The notes below the pieces were generated by a model. It had not been told where the DNA came from and ran no database searches. It worked only from the letters and a program-made list of their open reading frames with translations. The translations under genes and the position numbers were made by a program. This document shows, piece by piece, positions 8,191 through 20,423 of a DNA stretch of 64,000 nucleotides (positions within the stretch are counted from its first letter, which is position 1; each line of letters starts with the position of its first letter). The stretch comes from Alphaproteobacteria bacterium (GTDB lineage Bacteria > Pseudomonadota > Alphaproteobacteria > Sphingomonadales > Sphingomonadaceae). The stretch is taken from contig JAFAZW010000021.1 in NCBI GenBank assembly GCA_019239415.1, positions 1-64,000 of the forward strand, read 5' to 3'.

Positions 8191-11100
8191 ATGGCTGTGA
8201 TCGGTTCGCGCTTCTCGTCGCTTTTCAACGATTCGAACGGCGATGCGAAGGTCTCCCCCGGCGATACGCTGCTGACCCAGATCTATATCCAGAACGCGAC
8301 GGCGACGCCGCTCACCAACCTCACCGTCAACGACACGCTGACCAGCAACACGACCTACGTGGCGGGCTCGACCGTCGTCACGATCGGCGACCAATATACC
8401 GGCCTCGTCGGCAACACCCCGATCACCTTCGTCGCCGCCGAAGGCATCCTCGCCAACGATTACCATTTCGACGGCGCCAATGCCGGCACCAATACCGGCC
8501 TCACCGTCGCGACCGTCAACGGCTCCGCCCTCGGCGCGCCGATCACGATCTTCGACGCCGCCGCCCCGGCGACCGTCGCCGGTACCGTCAACGTCAGTGC
8601 GGACGGCAGCTTCACCTTCACGCCGGCGACCGGCTATGTCGGCACCGCCGCCTTCACCTATACCGACAGCGACGGCAGCGGCACGGTCGGCCAGGGCACC
8701 GTCACCCTCACCGTCTCCAGCCAGGTCTGGTATGTCGACAGTTCCTATGCCGGCGCCAACGGCGCGTCGGACGGCTCCTACCTCAAGCCGTTCACGACCG
8801 TCACCCCCCTCAGCGGCGCCGGCGGCAACGGCGACGTCGACGGTCCGGGCGACACGATCGTCGTTCACGGCAGCCCCGCCGCGGCCAATCTGGTGCTCGA
8901 GGCGGGCCAGTCGCTCTACGGCGACGGCGTCCTTCACAAGGTCAACGACGCCTACGCGGTGAACGGTGTCACGCACAGCACCGGCGCGACGACCGTCACC
9001 TCCGGCAGCGGCGTCAGCACGATGACCTCCGGCATCGGCGGGACCGTCATCAAGCTGGCGACCAACAACACCATCGACGGCGTCACCGTCGTAACCGCGA
9101 CCAACGGCTGGGGCATCGTCGATGGCGGCACCAGCGTCACCACCGCCGGCGGCACGCTGACGATCGCCCACACCTCCGTCTCCGGCTCGGGCGAAGCGCT
9201 GTCCATCGTGAACGGCGGCAACATTTCGGCGGCCTTCTCGACCCTGTCGAGCAGCGGCGGCCTCAACGGCGTCGAGCTCGCCGGCACCGGGTCGAGCGGC
9301 ACTGCGCTGCTGAGCGGCAGCTTGACGGCTGCCGCCGGGGCGATCTCCGGTAATTCCGGCAAGGGCTTTGCCATCGGCACGAGCGCGACGGTCGGCAGCG
9401 GCGGCACCATCGCCGTCACGTACCAGGGCAGCATCGCCAATACGAATGGCGGCGCCGTCGACGTCGAGCGCAAGACCGGCGGTAGCGTCACCTTCGGCGG
9501 CGACGTCTCCTACACCGGCACCAGCAACGGCATCACCTTCAACAACAATAGCGGCGGGTCCACGACCTTCACCGGCCAGAATATCAGCCTTACGACGAAC
9601 GGCAGCGGCAAGTCGGCCCTCGCTCTCACCAACAACACCGGCGCGACGATCTACTTCAACCCCACCGCGGGCGGCAATGGCGTCGACCTCACCGCCGGCC
9701 CCGGCGGCCCCAATACCGGCCTTCTCTTCACCGGCGGTGGTACGCTCTCGATCGAGGGTACCGGCAACTCCGTGTCGACGGGAACCGGTCACCTCATCGA
9801 TATCCAGAACGGAACGATCGGCGCCGGCGGCATCACCTTCGCCAACCTCACCGCGACCGGGCAGACGACCACCACCCCGATCAGCCTCAACAATGCCGAC
9901 GGCGGCGCCTTCAACGGCGGGGTGGTCAGCATCTTCGGCGCCAACACGGACGGCATCCAGGTCTCCGGCGGCAGCACCAGCGCGATCACCTTCGGCAACA
10001 CGACGATCGGTACGGGTGCCGGTACCATCGGCAGCCGCGGCATCGATATCTCCAGCAATGCCGGTTCGAACGTGACGTTCAACGGCACCGTCGCGGTGAC
10101 GACGAACAACGCCCTGGCGATGGGCGTCGTCGTCGACACCTCGACCGGCACCGTCGCCTTCACCGGCTCGTCCAAGACGATCACCACCACGACCGGCGAC
10201 GCCATCCACATCAACAGCAACGGCGCGGCGGTCAGCTTCACCAACGGTGGCCTCACCGTCACGTCCACCAGCGGCGACGGCATCGACGCGTCGGGCACGA
10301 CGCCGAGCGCGACGAATGCGCTGACGATCAGCGGCAACACCAACCAGATCAACACGACCAGCGGCATGGGCGTGAAGATCAGCGGCGTGCAGACCGACGT
10401 CACGCTGCAGGGCGTCAAGGTCACCGCCGCGACCACCGACGGCATCTACATCAACAACGGCGGCATCACCGCGGCCAGCAAGTTCGTGCTGCAGGGCACC
10501 GGCGCGGCCGGCAGCAACACGCTAACCGGCACCGGCGCCGCCGCGACCAACGGCGACCATCTGACCGGCACCGGCATCTATTTGAACAACATCGCCGGCG
10601 TCGACCTGACCAAGGTGATCATCGCCGGCGACTGGAACAATTTCGGCATCCGCGGCGACAACATCTACGGCTTCGGGCTGCACGATTCGACGCTCAGCGG
10701 CACGTACGGCGACAGCAACGCCGACGACGAGGACGCGATCCGCCTCGGCACCGCCGCCGGCGGGACCGAGTCGCCGAGCGGCACCACCGGCGTCATCGGC
10801 ACCGCCACGCTCGATGGCAACACGATCGGCGGCGGCTGGGAGGACAACCTCGACTTCTACGTCTACGGCAGCAACACCACGACGCTGAACATCAAGGGCA
10901 GCGTTGCCAATCCCACCACCATCTTCAACACCACCCAGAATCCGGGGACGAGCGGAAGCGGCAACGACAACATCTTCATTAAATCGGGCAACAACTCGAC
11001 GTTGACCGTCAACATCGACAAGCTGAACGACAAGGGCGCCCATGGCGACCTGCTGCAGGTCCTCGCCGCCGACAACACCACCCAGCACGTTTCCGTCACG

Positions 11101-14100
11101 AACAGCACGTTCGACAATACCGGCGCGGGGACGGCGGCCAATACGATCGGCGGCGGCGTCTATATCGGCGGCGGCGGCGTCGGCGCGAGCTATCACGCCG
11201 ATTTCACCATCAACAACAATACGTTCAAGGGCGCCAAGGACACCGCCGTCGCGCTCATCTACGGCGGCTCGACCCAGGTCGTCAGCGGCACCTTCACCAA
11301 CAACACGATCGGCACCTACAACGGCGTGGCGGGCCAGGCCCAGAACGATGCCAACCTCACCGACGGCAGCGGCAGCTTCGGCGGCAACGGCCTCGAGATG
11401 GACATCGTCAACCAGGGCGGCGGCGGCGCGGCCAAGGGCGCCATCCGCATCCAGGGCAACCAGATCTACGACTTCAAGAACCTCGCCGGCATCGCGCTCT
11501 ACGCCACCGGCGACGCCGTCGGGACCGAGCTGCTCGAGGCGACGATCCTCAACAACACCATCGCGGAGGGCAGCAACGCCGCATCGGGCGGAAACCTGGG
11601 CGGCATCTACGCCTGGGCCGGCAGCGGCGGAACCAGCGACAAGGGCACGATCGGCCTGAACATCAGCGGCAACACCATTGCCGTTCCGAACACGGCCGCC
11701 GACATCTATCTCGACCAGTACAACACCGATCCGAACTCCCACTACAATATCCCGAACTATCCGGCCGCCAGCGCCACGGGCGGGTCCGGCGCGAGCACGG
11801 ACCTCACGACCTTTTGGACCACCACCAGCCCCAACACGCTGTCGACGGCGGCTGGCGCGTATGCCAAGGTCGACGCGAACAGCACGATCAACATCCAGCA
11901 CAACGCCTTCTCGCTGACCGTGCCGCTGCTGGTCGCGGCGCCGCCGCCGGCCGACACCACGACGCCGGCGGAGCAGAAGGGCGACACCCAGCAGGTCGCC
12001 AACACCGACGGCGACAGCGGTTCGACCGGCACCGGCACGACCGGCACCGACACCGGCTCCGGCACCACGGACACGGCCGGCACGACGACTCCGCCGCCGT
12101 CCGGGCCCACCTCGACGGTCACCCACACCCTTACCCAGGCCGATCTCGACCAGATGGTCCAGGCTGCGATCCACCGCTGGGAGCTGGCCGGCGCGACGCC
12201 GGAGCAGATCCAGGCGATGAAGGCGGTCACCGTCTCGGTCAGCGACATTGCCGGCCTCGCCGTCGGCGATTCGAGCCCCGGCCACATCCTCGTCTCGTCC
12301 TCGGGCGCCGGCTACGGCTGGTTCCTCGACGCGACGCCCAACGACGACAGCGAGTTCGAGGGCAGCGGCACCGAGCTCACCGCCGCGCCGGGCACCATGC
12401 CTTACGGCCATATCGACCTGCTGACCGTGCTCGAGCACGAGCTCGGCCACCAGATCGGCCTCTCGGACGATTACAACGCGGCCGACGCCAGCGACCTCAT
12501 GTACGGCTTCGTCAATGCCGGCGAGCGCCGCCTCGCCTCGGCCGACGATGTCGCCCACGCCACCGGCGCGCCGATCGACCACGAGCAGTTCGCCCTCTCG
12601 ACCGTCACCATCCCGAGCGTCGCCGCCGGCAACACCGTCGACGTCAGCTTCCGCGCGACCGTCAACAGCTTCTCGCCCGGCTTCGTCCCGACCCTCACCG
12701 GCACCTCGACGATCAACTATACCGGCCTCGGCTCGCCGCTGACGGCGAGCGAGACGACCACCCGGGTCAACACGTCGCGCACCGACACGGCGGGGACGGT
12801 GACCACCGCGTCGCTCGCCGAGGCGTCGCTGACGCTCGGCAACCTCGTCTACCAGGACGTCAACAAGAACGGCACGTTCGACGCCGGCGACACCGGCATC
12901 GGCAACGTCACGGTCAAGCTCTACATCGACAACGGCTCGGTCGCCGGCTCGTGGGACGTCAGCGACACGCTCGTCACCACGACGACCACCTCGAACGTCG
13001 CCGGCACGCTCGGCCAGTACAGCTTCACCAACCTCGCGCCGGGCGACTATATCGTCGTGATCTCGGGCTTCGGCGCGCTGGTGCCGCACCCCGGCGCGGT
13101 CGATCCCGACGACAATGCCGACAACGACAATAACGGCTACGACCTCGGCGGCGGCAACGTCGCCAGCCACGCCATCACGCTCGCCTTCGACACCGAGACG
13201 CTCAACGGGCCCGGCAACGACACGAACAACACGCTCGACTTCGGCCTGCAGACCAACTCGCCGCCGGTCGCCAACACCGACACGCTCGCCGCGACCGACG
13301 AAGACACGCCGAAGACCTATGCGGCGACCGACTTCACCGGCAACGACAGCGATCCGGACGGCGACAGCTTCTCGATCACCTCGGTGACCAACGGCAGCCA
13401 CGGCACCGCCGTGCTCAACGGCGACGGCACCGTCACCTACACGCCGGCGTCAAACTATAACGGCTCCGACAGCTTCACCTACACGATCACCGACAGCCAC
13501 GGCGCCGCCACGGTCGGCACGGCGAACGTGACGGTGAACGCGGTCAACGACCAGGTCTCGGCCACCGTCCCGGCGCCGTTCAGTGTCAACGAGGACAGCA
13601 GCGGCAACGCCGTCACCGGTCTCGCCATCAGCGACGTCGACGCGACCCTCGCCCCGAACGGCATCTACGTGGTCACCCTGTCGGCGACGCACGGCACGCT
13701 GACCCTGACGACCCTCACCGGCCTCTCCTTCACCGGTGGGTCCGACGGCACGGCCGACGCGACGATGACGTTCAGCGGCAAGCTCAGCGACATCAACACC
13801 GCGCTCGCCACCGCCCATTACACGCCCGACGCGAACTATGCCGGCGGGGCCCAGGTCGAGCTCCAGGTCAGCGATCAGTTCGGCGCCGCGATCGCCACCG
13901 GCTCCGGCGCGGCGACCAATGACGACAAGACCGTCGCCGTCACCGTCACCGGCGTCAACGACGCGCCGACCGCGCAGGACGAGAGCGCGACGACCAACGA
14001 CATCACCACCTACACCTTCGTCGCGAACGACTTCACCCAGGGCTTCGCCGACCCGAACGACAGCCCGGCGAACAATCCGCTCAACGTCATCATCACGACG

Positions 14101-17100
14101 CTGCCGCCGACCGGCACGCTCAAGTATAACGGCACCGCGATCACGGCGGGCAGCCTGCCCTACACGGTCAGCGTCGCCGACATCGGCGCCAGCAAGCTCA
14201 CCTACGTCCCTGCCGCGGCCAGCGGCGGCAACGACTATAGCTTCCAGTTCAAGATCCAGGACGACGGCGGCATCGCCAACAGCGGCCAGGACACGTCGAG
14301 CGCCCACACCTTCACGATGCACGTCCAGGTGAGCGACGTCGCGCCCGTCATCGATCTCAACGGCACCGATCCCGGCATCGACAATAGCGGCGCCTACACC
14401 GAGCAGGCCTCCCCGGTCGTCCTCGCGTCGGGCGTGGCGGTCAGCGATTCGGACACGCCGAACCTCGCCAGCGCCAGCGTGTCGATCGGCACCGGCTTCC
14501 AGACCGGCAAGGACCATCTGACGATCGGCGGCACCACCAGCGGCACCATCACCGGCATCACCTACAGCTACGACGGCACCACCGGCGTGCTGACCCTGAC
14601 CGGCTCGGCCACGCCGTCCGCCTATCAGTCGGTCCTGAACCAGGTGGCGTTCGATTCGTCGAGCGACGCGCCGGGCACCAGCCGCGACATCGCCTGGACG
14701 GTGAACGACGGCACGCTCAACAGCACGGCGGCGCACACCACCGTCACAGTGACGCCGGTCAACGACGCGCCGGTGGTCTCGGCCCAGACCGCCGACCAGC
14801 ACGTCAACGAGGATACGGCCGTCAACTTCTCGGTCGCGTCGGCCTTCACCGATCCGGACGGCGACACGCTCACCTATTCGGCGACGCTGGGCGACGGTTC
14901 GCCGCTGCCGGCCTGGCTGTCGTTCGACACGACGACCGGCACCTTCACCGGCACGCCGCCGCAGGATTTCAACGGTACCATCGCGCTCAAGGTCACCGCC
15001 AGCGACGGCTCGCTGAGCACGCCCGAGACGTTCAACCTCATCATCGATCCGGTGAACGACAATCCGGTGCTCGCCACGACCGGCACCTCGTTCAACTACA
15101 CCGAGAACGATCCGGCCCACGCGCTGTTCGCCAGCCTCAGCGTCAGCGACGTCGACAACGCGAACTTCAACGGCGGCACGCTCAGCATCGTCGACAATGC
15201 CGCCAACACGACCGGCGACTCGTTGCAATTCGGCAGCGATCCGAACATCAGCTACGATCCGAACACCGGGAACATCTCGTACAACAATACGGTGTTCGGC
15301 GTCGTTACCGTGCTCAGCAACGGCTATTCGGTCGCGCTGAACGCCAATGCCACGCCAGCCGTCGTCCAGGCGCTGCTCTACGACCTGCAATATGTGAACA
15401 CGTCGGACAACCCGGCCGGCGGCGACCATCCGATCCTGGTCACGCTCACCGACGGCTCCGGTGGCTCGGCGAACTTCACCACCCACGTCAACGTCATCCC
15501 GGTCAACGACTCCCCGACCATCTCCGGCCTCAACGGCGATGCCGTGTCGTTCACCGAAAACGATTCGGCCGTCTACACGGACGCGGACGTCAACGGTCTG
15601 ACCGCGCATACCCTGGTCGTGCCCGGCCCGGGCAACGCGCTCGTCACGGACCCCGACAGCGCCGACTTCGCGGGCGGCAGTCTCGTCTTCAGCATCTCCG
15701 CTGGCGCGATCCCGACGGAGGATCGCGTCGGCTTCGTCGGCTTCAATTCGCAGACGGCGGGAGCGATCTCGTTCAGCGGCAGCAACATCTATTACGGCAA
15801 CGTGCTGTTCGCGACGAGCAGCGGAACGTTCACGTCGAAGACCTATGCGTTCAATGCCAATGCGACGCCCCAGATGGTGACGGCGCTGATCCACCAGCTG
15901 ATCTACGTCGATATCAGCGAGAACCCCAACACGGCCGACCGCACGCTCCAATACGTCCTCACCGACGGCGACGGCGGCTCGACCACCGTCACCTCCACGG
16001 TGCACGTGATCTCCGTCAACGACGCGCCGGTGAACGCCGTGCCCGTCGCACAGGCGGTGAACGAAGATGCGAGCCTCGTCTTCAGCAGCGGCAATTCCAA
16101 CGCGATCAGCGTGTCGGACGTGGACGTCGGCGGCGGCAGCCTCACCACCACGGTCTCCGCGCTCCACGGCACGGTGACTCTGGGCAGCACGAACAACGTC
16201 TCCGTCACCGGCAACGGCACGGGGTCGGTGCAGGTCACCGGAACGGCTGCCAACATCAACGCCGCGCTCGCCGGCCTCACCTACGCGCCGAACGCGAACT
16301 ATAACGGCGGCGACACCCTGACCGTGCTCACCAGCGACAACGGCAACACCGGCACTGGCGGGACGAAGACCGACACTGACACGGTGGCGATCACCGTCAA
16401 CGCGATCAACGATGCGCCGAGCATCTCCTCTTCGCCGGCGGTCAACGCGACCGAGCAGACGGCGATCGTGCTCAATTCGAGCCTCAGCGTCAGCGACGTC
16501 GACCTCGACGCGAAGAATGGCGGCGCGGGCGATTATGCCGGAGCGACGTTCACGCTCGGGGCCAATGTCGCCAATGCGCAGGATACGTTCGGCTTCAGCG
16601 CCACCGGTGCGACCTTCACCGTCAGCGGAAACGCGCTGCAGTCCGGCGGCAACACCTTCGCCACATTCACGAACAGTGGCGGCGTGCTGACGATCAGCTT
16701 CACGAGCAGCGCCACGCCGGCGACGACCGCGCTGGTCAACAACGTCCTTTCGCACGTCACCTATACCAATACGTCCGACACGCCGCCGGCGTCGGAGACG
16801 CTCAACTACACGTTCAACGACGGCGCGCCGGGCGGCGGCCAGGGCACGGTGGTCGGCGGCAACAATCTCGCCAACGGCAGCGTCACGGTGAATATCGCCG
16901 CCGTCAACGATGCGCCCGTTAATGGCGTGCCGGGCGGGCAGACGCTGAATGAGGACGCGACGAAGACGTTCAGCAGCGCCAATTCGAACGCCATCACCGT
17001 CTCCGACGTGGACGTCGGCGGCGGCAACCTGACGACGACCGTCTCGGTGCTCCACGGCAGCCTGACGCTCGGCAGCACCAGCAACGTCTCGGTGACCGGC

Positions 17101-19881
17101 AACGGCAGCGGATCGGTCCAGGTCACCGGCACCGCGGCGAACATCAACGCCGCGCTGAACGGCCTCGTTTACGCGCCGACGGCGAACTTCAATGGCTCCG
17201 ATACGCTCACCGTCCTCACCTCCGACAATGGCAATACCGGCAGCGGGGGCGCGCAAAGCGACACCGACGCGATCGCGCTCACCGTCACGGCGGTGAACGA
17301 CGCGCCGACAGTCACCAACCCGAACGCCACCGCGCCGGCGATCAATGAGGACAGTCCGAGCGCGACCGGCAACACCGTCGCGAGTCTGTTCGGCGGCAAT
17401 TACTCCGACGCCGCCGACCAGGTCCCGGGCGGCTCGTCGGCCGGCGCCTTCACGGGCATCGCCGTCACCACCAACAATTCGGGGGCGGCCGGCCAGTGGC
17501 AATATTGGAACGGCTCGTCCTGGGTGAATATCGGCGCCGTCTCCGCCTCCTCGGCACTGACGCTGGGGGCCAATACGGCCATCCGCTTCAACCCGGCGCA
17601 GGACTATAACGGCGCCGCGCCGACGCTCGCCGTCCACCTCGCCGACAACACGGCCTCAATCACCGACGGCGCCCATATCAACCTGTCGGCCGGCGGCGCG
17701 ACGGGCGGCACCACTGCGTGGTCGACCGGTACTGTCACGCTCGCCGAGACCGTCAATGCGGTGAACGACCCGCCGGTCGTGGACTTGAACGGCGCGGGCG
17801 CCGGGACGTCGAACAGCATCAACTATACCGAAGGCCAGACCTTCCTGCTGCTCGCGCCGTCCGCAACCGTCACGGACGTCGATTCGCCCAACTACGCCAA
17901 CGGGGTTCTGACCCTCGCATTCACAGCCAACGGCACGACGGACGACTTTCTCGCGGTCATCGACCACGGCACGATGCACACTGGCGACATCAGCGTGTCC
18001 GACAACGGCATCTATTATCAGTTCGGCTATATCACCGCGACGGGCGATCCGAACAACCCGCTCGATACCAGCCACAGCGACCTCCGGCTGATCGGCACAT
18101 TCAGCGGCGGAACCGGGGGCTCGGACCTGACGATCACGCTCACCTCGGACGTCACGCCCGCGATTGCGCAGCAGCTGCTCGCCGATATCGGCTACGAGAA
18201 CACCTCGAACGATCCCTCGACGCTGGCGCGCACGGTCACGGTGACGCTCGCGGAGGCCGACGGCGCCACCAGCGTTCCTGCGACGGTGACTATCAACGTC
18301 ACGGCGATCGATACGCCGCCGACGGTTTCCGACGATCAGTTCACCACTGACGAGCAGACGCCGGTGACGATCGACGTCCTCGCCAACGATTACGACCCGG
18401 ACGGGCCGCCGCCGAAGGTGATCACGATCAATGGTACTTCGGTCTCGGCCGGCCAGACGCTGACCCTTCCATCGGGGGCGAAGGTGACGCTCAACAATGA
18501 CGGGACGCTTACCTACGATCCCAACCACCAGTTCGACACGCTCACCTCCCCAGCCGGAGGTGAGACCGGCGCTTCGAACACGCAGGCGGCGGACACCTTC
18601 ACCTATTCGATTCAGGGCGGAAGTTCAGCCACTGTGACGATGACGGTGCTTGGCGTCGCCAACGCGGCTGACCATCTTCAGGGGTCCGACGGCGACGACA
18701 CCATTACCGGCACGCCGAATGCCGATTATTTCGATTTCAGCCAGGGCGGCTCCGACAGCGGCTTCGGCCTCGGCGGCAACGACGCCTTCTACTTCGGCGA
18801 CGCCTACGACAAGAACGACAAGGTGGACGGCGGCGCCGGCGTCGACACGGTGGGCCTGCGCGGCAACTATACCGGCGGCAATTCGATCACCATCCAGAGC
18901 GGCAACATGATCAACACCGAGGTGTTGAGCCTGATGACCAGCGATGGCGGCCCGGTCGGCTACAACATCACCTGGCAGAACGGCAATCTCGCCAACGGTC
19001 AGAAGATGAGCATCTACGCCGGCAACCTGCAGAGCGGCGAGAACGTCACCTTCGACGGCTCGGCCGAGACGCACGGCTATTTCATCATGTACGGCGGCGC
19101 GGGCGTCGACAACTTCAAGGGCGGCGCCGGCAACGACGGCTTCTATTTCGGCCCCGGCAAGTTCAGCCAGGCCGACCATGTCGACGGCGGCGGCGGCAAC
19201 CAGAACCAGCTCGGTCTCGACGGCAGCTACAATTTCTCGGCGAGCTCTGCGCTCGGCACGCTCGGCGGGAACTTCAGCAACATCCAGACCATCGTGCTGT
19301 ACAACGGCAATCCGGCCGACTTCAGCGATCCCTATCCCAACGTCTACCATATCGAGACCAACGACGCGGCCGTCGCGGCGGGCAAGACGCTCACCATCTA
19401 CGGCACGGCGACCACCGCCGACTTCTATTTCAACGGCTCGGCGGAGACGGACGGCGCCTTCCGGATCCTCGGTGGCACCGGTAACGACACTCTGATCGGC
19501 GGCGCCGGCAACGACACGCTCTACGGCGGCCTCGGGAGCGACACGCTGACCGGCGGCGGCGGCAACGACTTCTTCCTCTACACGGCCGTCAACCAGTCGA
19601 CCGCCGGCACGCCCGACCGGATCACCGACTTCACGGTCGGTGACAAGATCGACCTGTCGCAGATCGACGCCGACACGACGACCGCGGGCCACCAGGCCTT
19701 CTCGTTCATCGGCACGGCGGCGTTCGACAACCATGCCGGCGAGCTGCGCGTGGAGTTCGACGCGGTGCACAATATCTGGACGGTCCAGGCCGACGTCGAC
19801 GGGGATGGTCACGCGGATCTTACCATCCTCGTCAACACGACCGGCGGCCATGCCCTTACGAACACGGACTTCTTCTTGTGA
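8191..19881 (+). CDS. Giant (3896 aa) RTX-type surface protein/adhesin: DUF11-like start, beta-helix-like region, metzincin-like domain, SdrD-B-like domain, cadherin/Ig-like repeats, RTX C-terminus
   Basis: Single [41 protein letters not shown]; repeated VNDAP boundaries; [29 protein letters not shown] nonapeptides. Confidence 0.93.
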   Translation: MAVIGSRFSSLFNDSNGDAKVSPGDTLLTQIYIQNATATPLTNLTVNDTLTSNTTYVAGSTVVTIGDQYTGLVGNTPITFVAAEGILANDYHFDGANAGTNTGLTVATVNGSALGAPITIFDAAAPATVAGTVNVSADGSFTFTPATGYVGTAAFTYTDSDGSGTVGQGTVTLTVSSQVWYVDSSYAGANGASDGSYLKPFTTVTPLSGAGGNGDVDGPGDTIVVHGSPAAANLVLEAGQSLYGDGVLHKVNDAYAVNGVTHSTGATTVTSGSGVSTMTSGIGGTVIKLATNNTIDGVTVVTATNGWGIVDGGTSVTTAGGTLTIAHTSVSGSGEALSIVNGGNISAAFSTLSSSGGLNGVELAGTGSSGTALLSGSLTAAAGAISGNSGKGFAIGTSATVGSGGTIAVTYQGSIANTNGGAVDVERKTGGSVTFGGDVSYTGTSNGITFNNNSGGSTTFTGQNISLTTNGSGKSALALTNNTGATIYFNPTAGGNGVDLTAGPGGPNTGLLFTGGGTLSIEGTGNSVSTGTGHLIDIQNGTIGAGGITFANLTATGQTTTTPISLNNADGGAFNGGVVSIFGANTDGIQVSGGSTSAITFGNTTIGTGAGTIGSRGIDISSNAGSNVTFNGTVAVTTNNALAMGVVVDTSTGTVAFTGSSKTITTTTGDAIHINSNGAAVSFTNGGLTVTSTSGDGIDASGTTPSATNALTISGNTNQINTTSGMGVKISGVQTDVTLQGVKVTAATTDGIYINNGGITAASKFVLQGTGAAGSNTLTGTGAAATNGDHLTGTGIYLNNIAGVDLTKVIIAGDWNNFGIRGDNIYGFGLHDSTLSGTYGDSNADDEDAIRLGTAAGGTESPSGTTGVIGTATLDGNTIGGGWEDNLDFYVYGSNTTTLNIKGSVANPTTIFNTTQNPGTSGSGNDNIFIKSGNNSTLTVNIDKLNDKGAHGDLLQVLAADNTTQHVSVTNSTFDNTGAGTAANTIGGGVYIGGGGVGASYHADFTINNNTFKGAKDTAVALIYGGSTQVVSGTFTNNTIGTYNGVAGQAQNDANLTDGSGSFGGNGLEMDIVNQGGGGAAKGAIRIQGNQIYDFKNLAGIALYATGDAVGTELLEATILNNTIAEGSNAASGGNLGGIYAWAGSGGTSDKGTIGLNISGNTIAVPNTAADIYLDQYNTDPNSHYNIPNYPAASATGGSGASTDLTTFWTTTSPNTLSTAAGAYAKVDANSTINIQHNAFSLTVPLLVAAPPPADTTTPAEQKGDTQQVANTDGDSGSTGTGTTGTDTGSGTTDTAGTTTPPPSGPTSTVTHTLTQADLDQMVQAAIHRWELAGATPEQIQAMKAVTVSVSDIAGLAVGDSSPGHILVSSSGAGYGWFLDATPNDDSEFEGSGTELTAAPGTMPYGHIDLLTVLEHELGHQIGLSDDYNAADASDLMYGFVNAGERRLASADDVAHATGAPIDHEQFALSTVTIPSVAAGNTVDVSFRATVNSFSPGFVPTLTGTSTINYTGLGSPLTASETTTRVNTSRTDTAGTVTTASLAEASLTLGNLVYQDVNKNGTFDAGDTGIGNVTVKLYIDNGSVAGSWDVSDTLVTTTTTSNVAGTLGQYSFTNLAPGDYIVVISGFGALVPHPGAVDPDDNADNDNNGYDLGGGNVASHAITLAFDTETLNGPGNDTNNTLDFGLQTNSPPVANTDTLAATDEDTPKTYAATDFTGNDSDPDGDSFSITSVTNGSHGTAVLNGDGTVTYTPASNYNGSDSFTYTITDSHGAATVGTANVTVNAVNDQVSATVPAPFSVNEDSSGNAVTGLAISDVDATLAPNGIYVVTLSATHGTLTLTTLTGLSFTGGSDGTADATMTFSGKLSDINTALATAHYTPDANYAGGAQVELQVSDQFGAAIATGSGAATNDDKTVAVTVTGVNDAPTAQDESATTNDITTYTFVANDFTQGFADPNDSPANNPLNVIITTLPPTGTLKYNGTAITAGSLPYTVSVADIGASKLTYVPAAASGGNDYSFQFKIQDDGGIANSGQDTSSAHTFTMHVQVSDVAPVIDLNGTDPGIDNSGAYTEQASPVVLASGVAVSDSDTPNLASASVSIGTGFQTGKDHLTIGGTTSGTITGITYSYDGTTGVLTLTGSATPSAYQSVLNQVAFDSSSDAPGTSRDIAWTVNDGTLNSTAAHTTVTVTPVNDAPVVSAQTADQHVNEDTAVNFSVASAFTDPDGDTLTYSATLGDGSPLPAWLSFDTTTGTFTGTPPQDFNGTIALKVTASDGSLSTPETFNLIIDPVNDNPVLATTGTSFNYTENDPAHALFASLSVSDVDNANFNGGTLSIVDNAANTTGDSLQFGSDPNISYDPNTGNISYNNTVFGVVTVLSNGYSVALNANATPAVVQALLYDLQYVNTSDNPAGGDHPILVTLTDGSGGSANFTTHVNVIPVNDSPTISGLNGDAVSFTENDSAVYTDADVNGLTAHTLVVPGPGNALVTDPDSADFAGGSLVFSISAGAIPTEDRVGFVGFNSQTAGAISFSGSNIYYGNVLFATSSGTFTSKTYAFNANATPQMVTALIHQLIYVDISENPNTADRTLQYVLTDGDGGSTTVTSTVHVISVNDAPVNAVPVAQAVNEDASLVFSSGNSNAISVSDVDVGGGSLTTTVSALHGTVTLGSTNNVSVTGNGTGSVQVTGTAANINAALAGLTYAPNANYNGGDTLTVLTSDNGNTGTGGTKTDTDTVAITVNAINDAPSISSSPAVNATEQTAIVLNSSLSVSDVDLDAKNGGAGDYAGATFTLGANVANAQDTFGFSATGATFTVSGNALQSGGNTFATFTNSGGVLTISFTSSATPATTALVNNVLSHVTYTNTSDTPPASETLNYTFNDGAPGGGQGTVVGGNNLANGSVTVNIAAVNDAPVNGVPGGQTLNEDATKTFSSANSNAITVSDVDVGGGNLTTTVSVLHGSLTLGSTSNVSVTGNGSGSVQVTGTAANINAALNGLVYAPTANFNGSDTLTVLTSDNGNTGSGGAQSDTDAIALTVTAVNDAPTVTNPNATAPAINEDSPSATGNTVASLFGGNYSDAADQVPGGSSAGAFTGIAVTTNNSGAAGQWQYWNGSSWVNIGAVSASSALTLGANTAIRFNPAQDYNGAAPTLAVHLADNTASITDGAHINLSAGGATGGTTAWSTGTVTLAETVNAVNDPPVVDLNGAGAGTSNSINYTEGQTFLLLAPSATVTDVDSPNYANGVLTLAFTANGTTDDFLAVIDHGTMHTGDISVSDNGIYYQFGYITATGDPNNPLDTSHSDLRLIGTFSGGTGGSDLTITLTSDVTPAIAQQLLADIGYENTSNDPSTLARTVTVTLAEADGATSVPATVTINVTAIDTPPTVSDDQFTTDEQTPVTIDVLANDYDPDGPPPKVITINGTSVSAGQTLTLPSGAKVTLNNDGTLTYDPNHQFDTLTSPAGGETGASNTQAADTFTYSIQGGSSATVTMTVLGVANAADHLQGSDGDDTITGTPNADYFDFSQGGSDSGFGLGGNDAFYFGDAYDKNDKVDGGAGVDTVGLRGNYTGGNSITIQSGNMINTEVLSLMTSDGGPVGYNITWQNGNLANGQKMSIYAGNLQSGENVTFDGSAETHGYFIMYGGAGVDNFKGGAGNDGFYFGPGKFSQADHVDGGGGNQNQLGLDGSYNFSASSALGTLGGNFSNIQTIVLYNGNPADFSDPYPNVYHIETNDAAVAAGKTLTIYGTATTADFYFNGSAETDGAFRILGGTGNDTLIGGAGNDTLYGGLGSDTLTGGGGNDFFLYTAVNQSTAGTPDRITDFTVGDKIDLSQIDADTTTAGHQAFSFIGTAAFDNHAGELRVEFDAVHNIWTVQADVDGDGHADLTILVNTTGGHALTNTDFFL

Positions 19882-19942
19882 CGGAAGGGCTTGCATCGGC
19901 GGCGGCGCTGCGCTTTATGGGCGCGCAAAGGGAGCCAAGTTG

Positions 19943-20092
19943 ATGAACCGGGACCAAGAAACGCTTCGCACCGATCTCGCCCCCGCCTCGCGGGCGTGGA
20001 CCAAGCCGGCGGTCGCGCGCCTTCGCGCCGGCGCGGCCGAGGTCGGCACTCGCAACATCGCGGCCGACGGGCCGCTGTCGTCCAAGTCCTGA
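19943..20092 (+). CDS. Putative lasso-like RiPP precursor peptide (49 aa)
   Basis: MNRDQETLRTDLAPASRAWTKPAVARLRAGAAEVGTRNIAADGPLSSKS; GGAG upstream; immediately precedes PqqD and AsnB-like genes. Confidence 0.65.
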   Translation: MNRDQETLRTDLAPASRAWTKPAVARLRAGAAEVGTRNIAADGPLSSKS

Positions 20093-20128
20093 ACCACGCT
20101 CGAGGGGCCCGGCGCCCCCGGCAGAACG

Positions 20129-20422
20129 ATGCCCGCTGACGATTATCTTGTCCGCCGCCGCTCGGGGTTGCTCGAGACGGAGATCGACGGCGAGCTGGTC
20201 GGCCTGCACGTCGAGAACGGCACCTGCTACGGCTTCAACGCCACGGCGACCCGTATCTGGTCGATGATCGAGACGCCGCAGCGGGTCAGCGCCCTCCGCG
20301 ACGCCCTGGTCGCGGATTTCGACGTCGACCCGGCCACGTGCGAGGCGCAGCTGATCGAGCTGCTGCGCGATCTCGAGGCGGACGGGCTCATCGAGCTGCA
20401 GCCGGTCGCCGAACCGGCCTGA
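20129..20422 (+). CDS. PqqD family peptide chaperone (lasso B1/RRE-like)
   Basis: VGLHVENGTCYGFNATATRIWSMIETPQRVSALRDALVADFDVD: PqqD fold signature. Confidence 0.9.
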   Translation: MPADDYLVRRRSGLLETEIDGELVGLHVENGTCYGFNATATRIWSMIETPQRVSALRDALVADFDVDPATCEAQLIELLRDLEADGLIELQPVAEPA

Positions 20423-20423
20423 T

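Noticed and set aside
4877-8228. Minus-strand ORFs opposite the T1SS genes (725 aa and 513 aa)
   Set aside because: Antisense shadows of clear TolC/ABC/HlyD coding sequence
9000-11900. Possible CRISPR-like or direct-repeat array in the adhesin
   Set aside because: Repetition is at protein level (beta-helix turns, GTxx/NNTI motifs) without constant-length DNA repeats and spacers
10522-17637. Very long minus-strand ORFs (959 aa and 1395 aa) antisense to the adhesin
   Set aside because: Low-complexity Arg/Gly/Ala/Val-rich translations that mirror the repetitive high-GC sense gene; no recognisable domains
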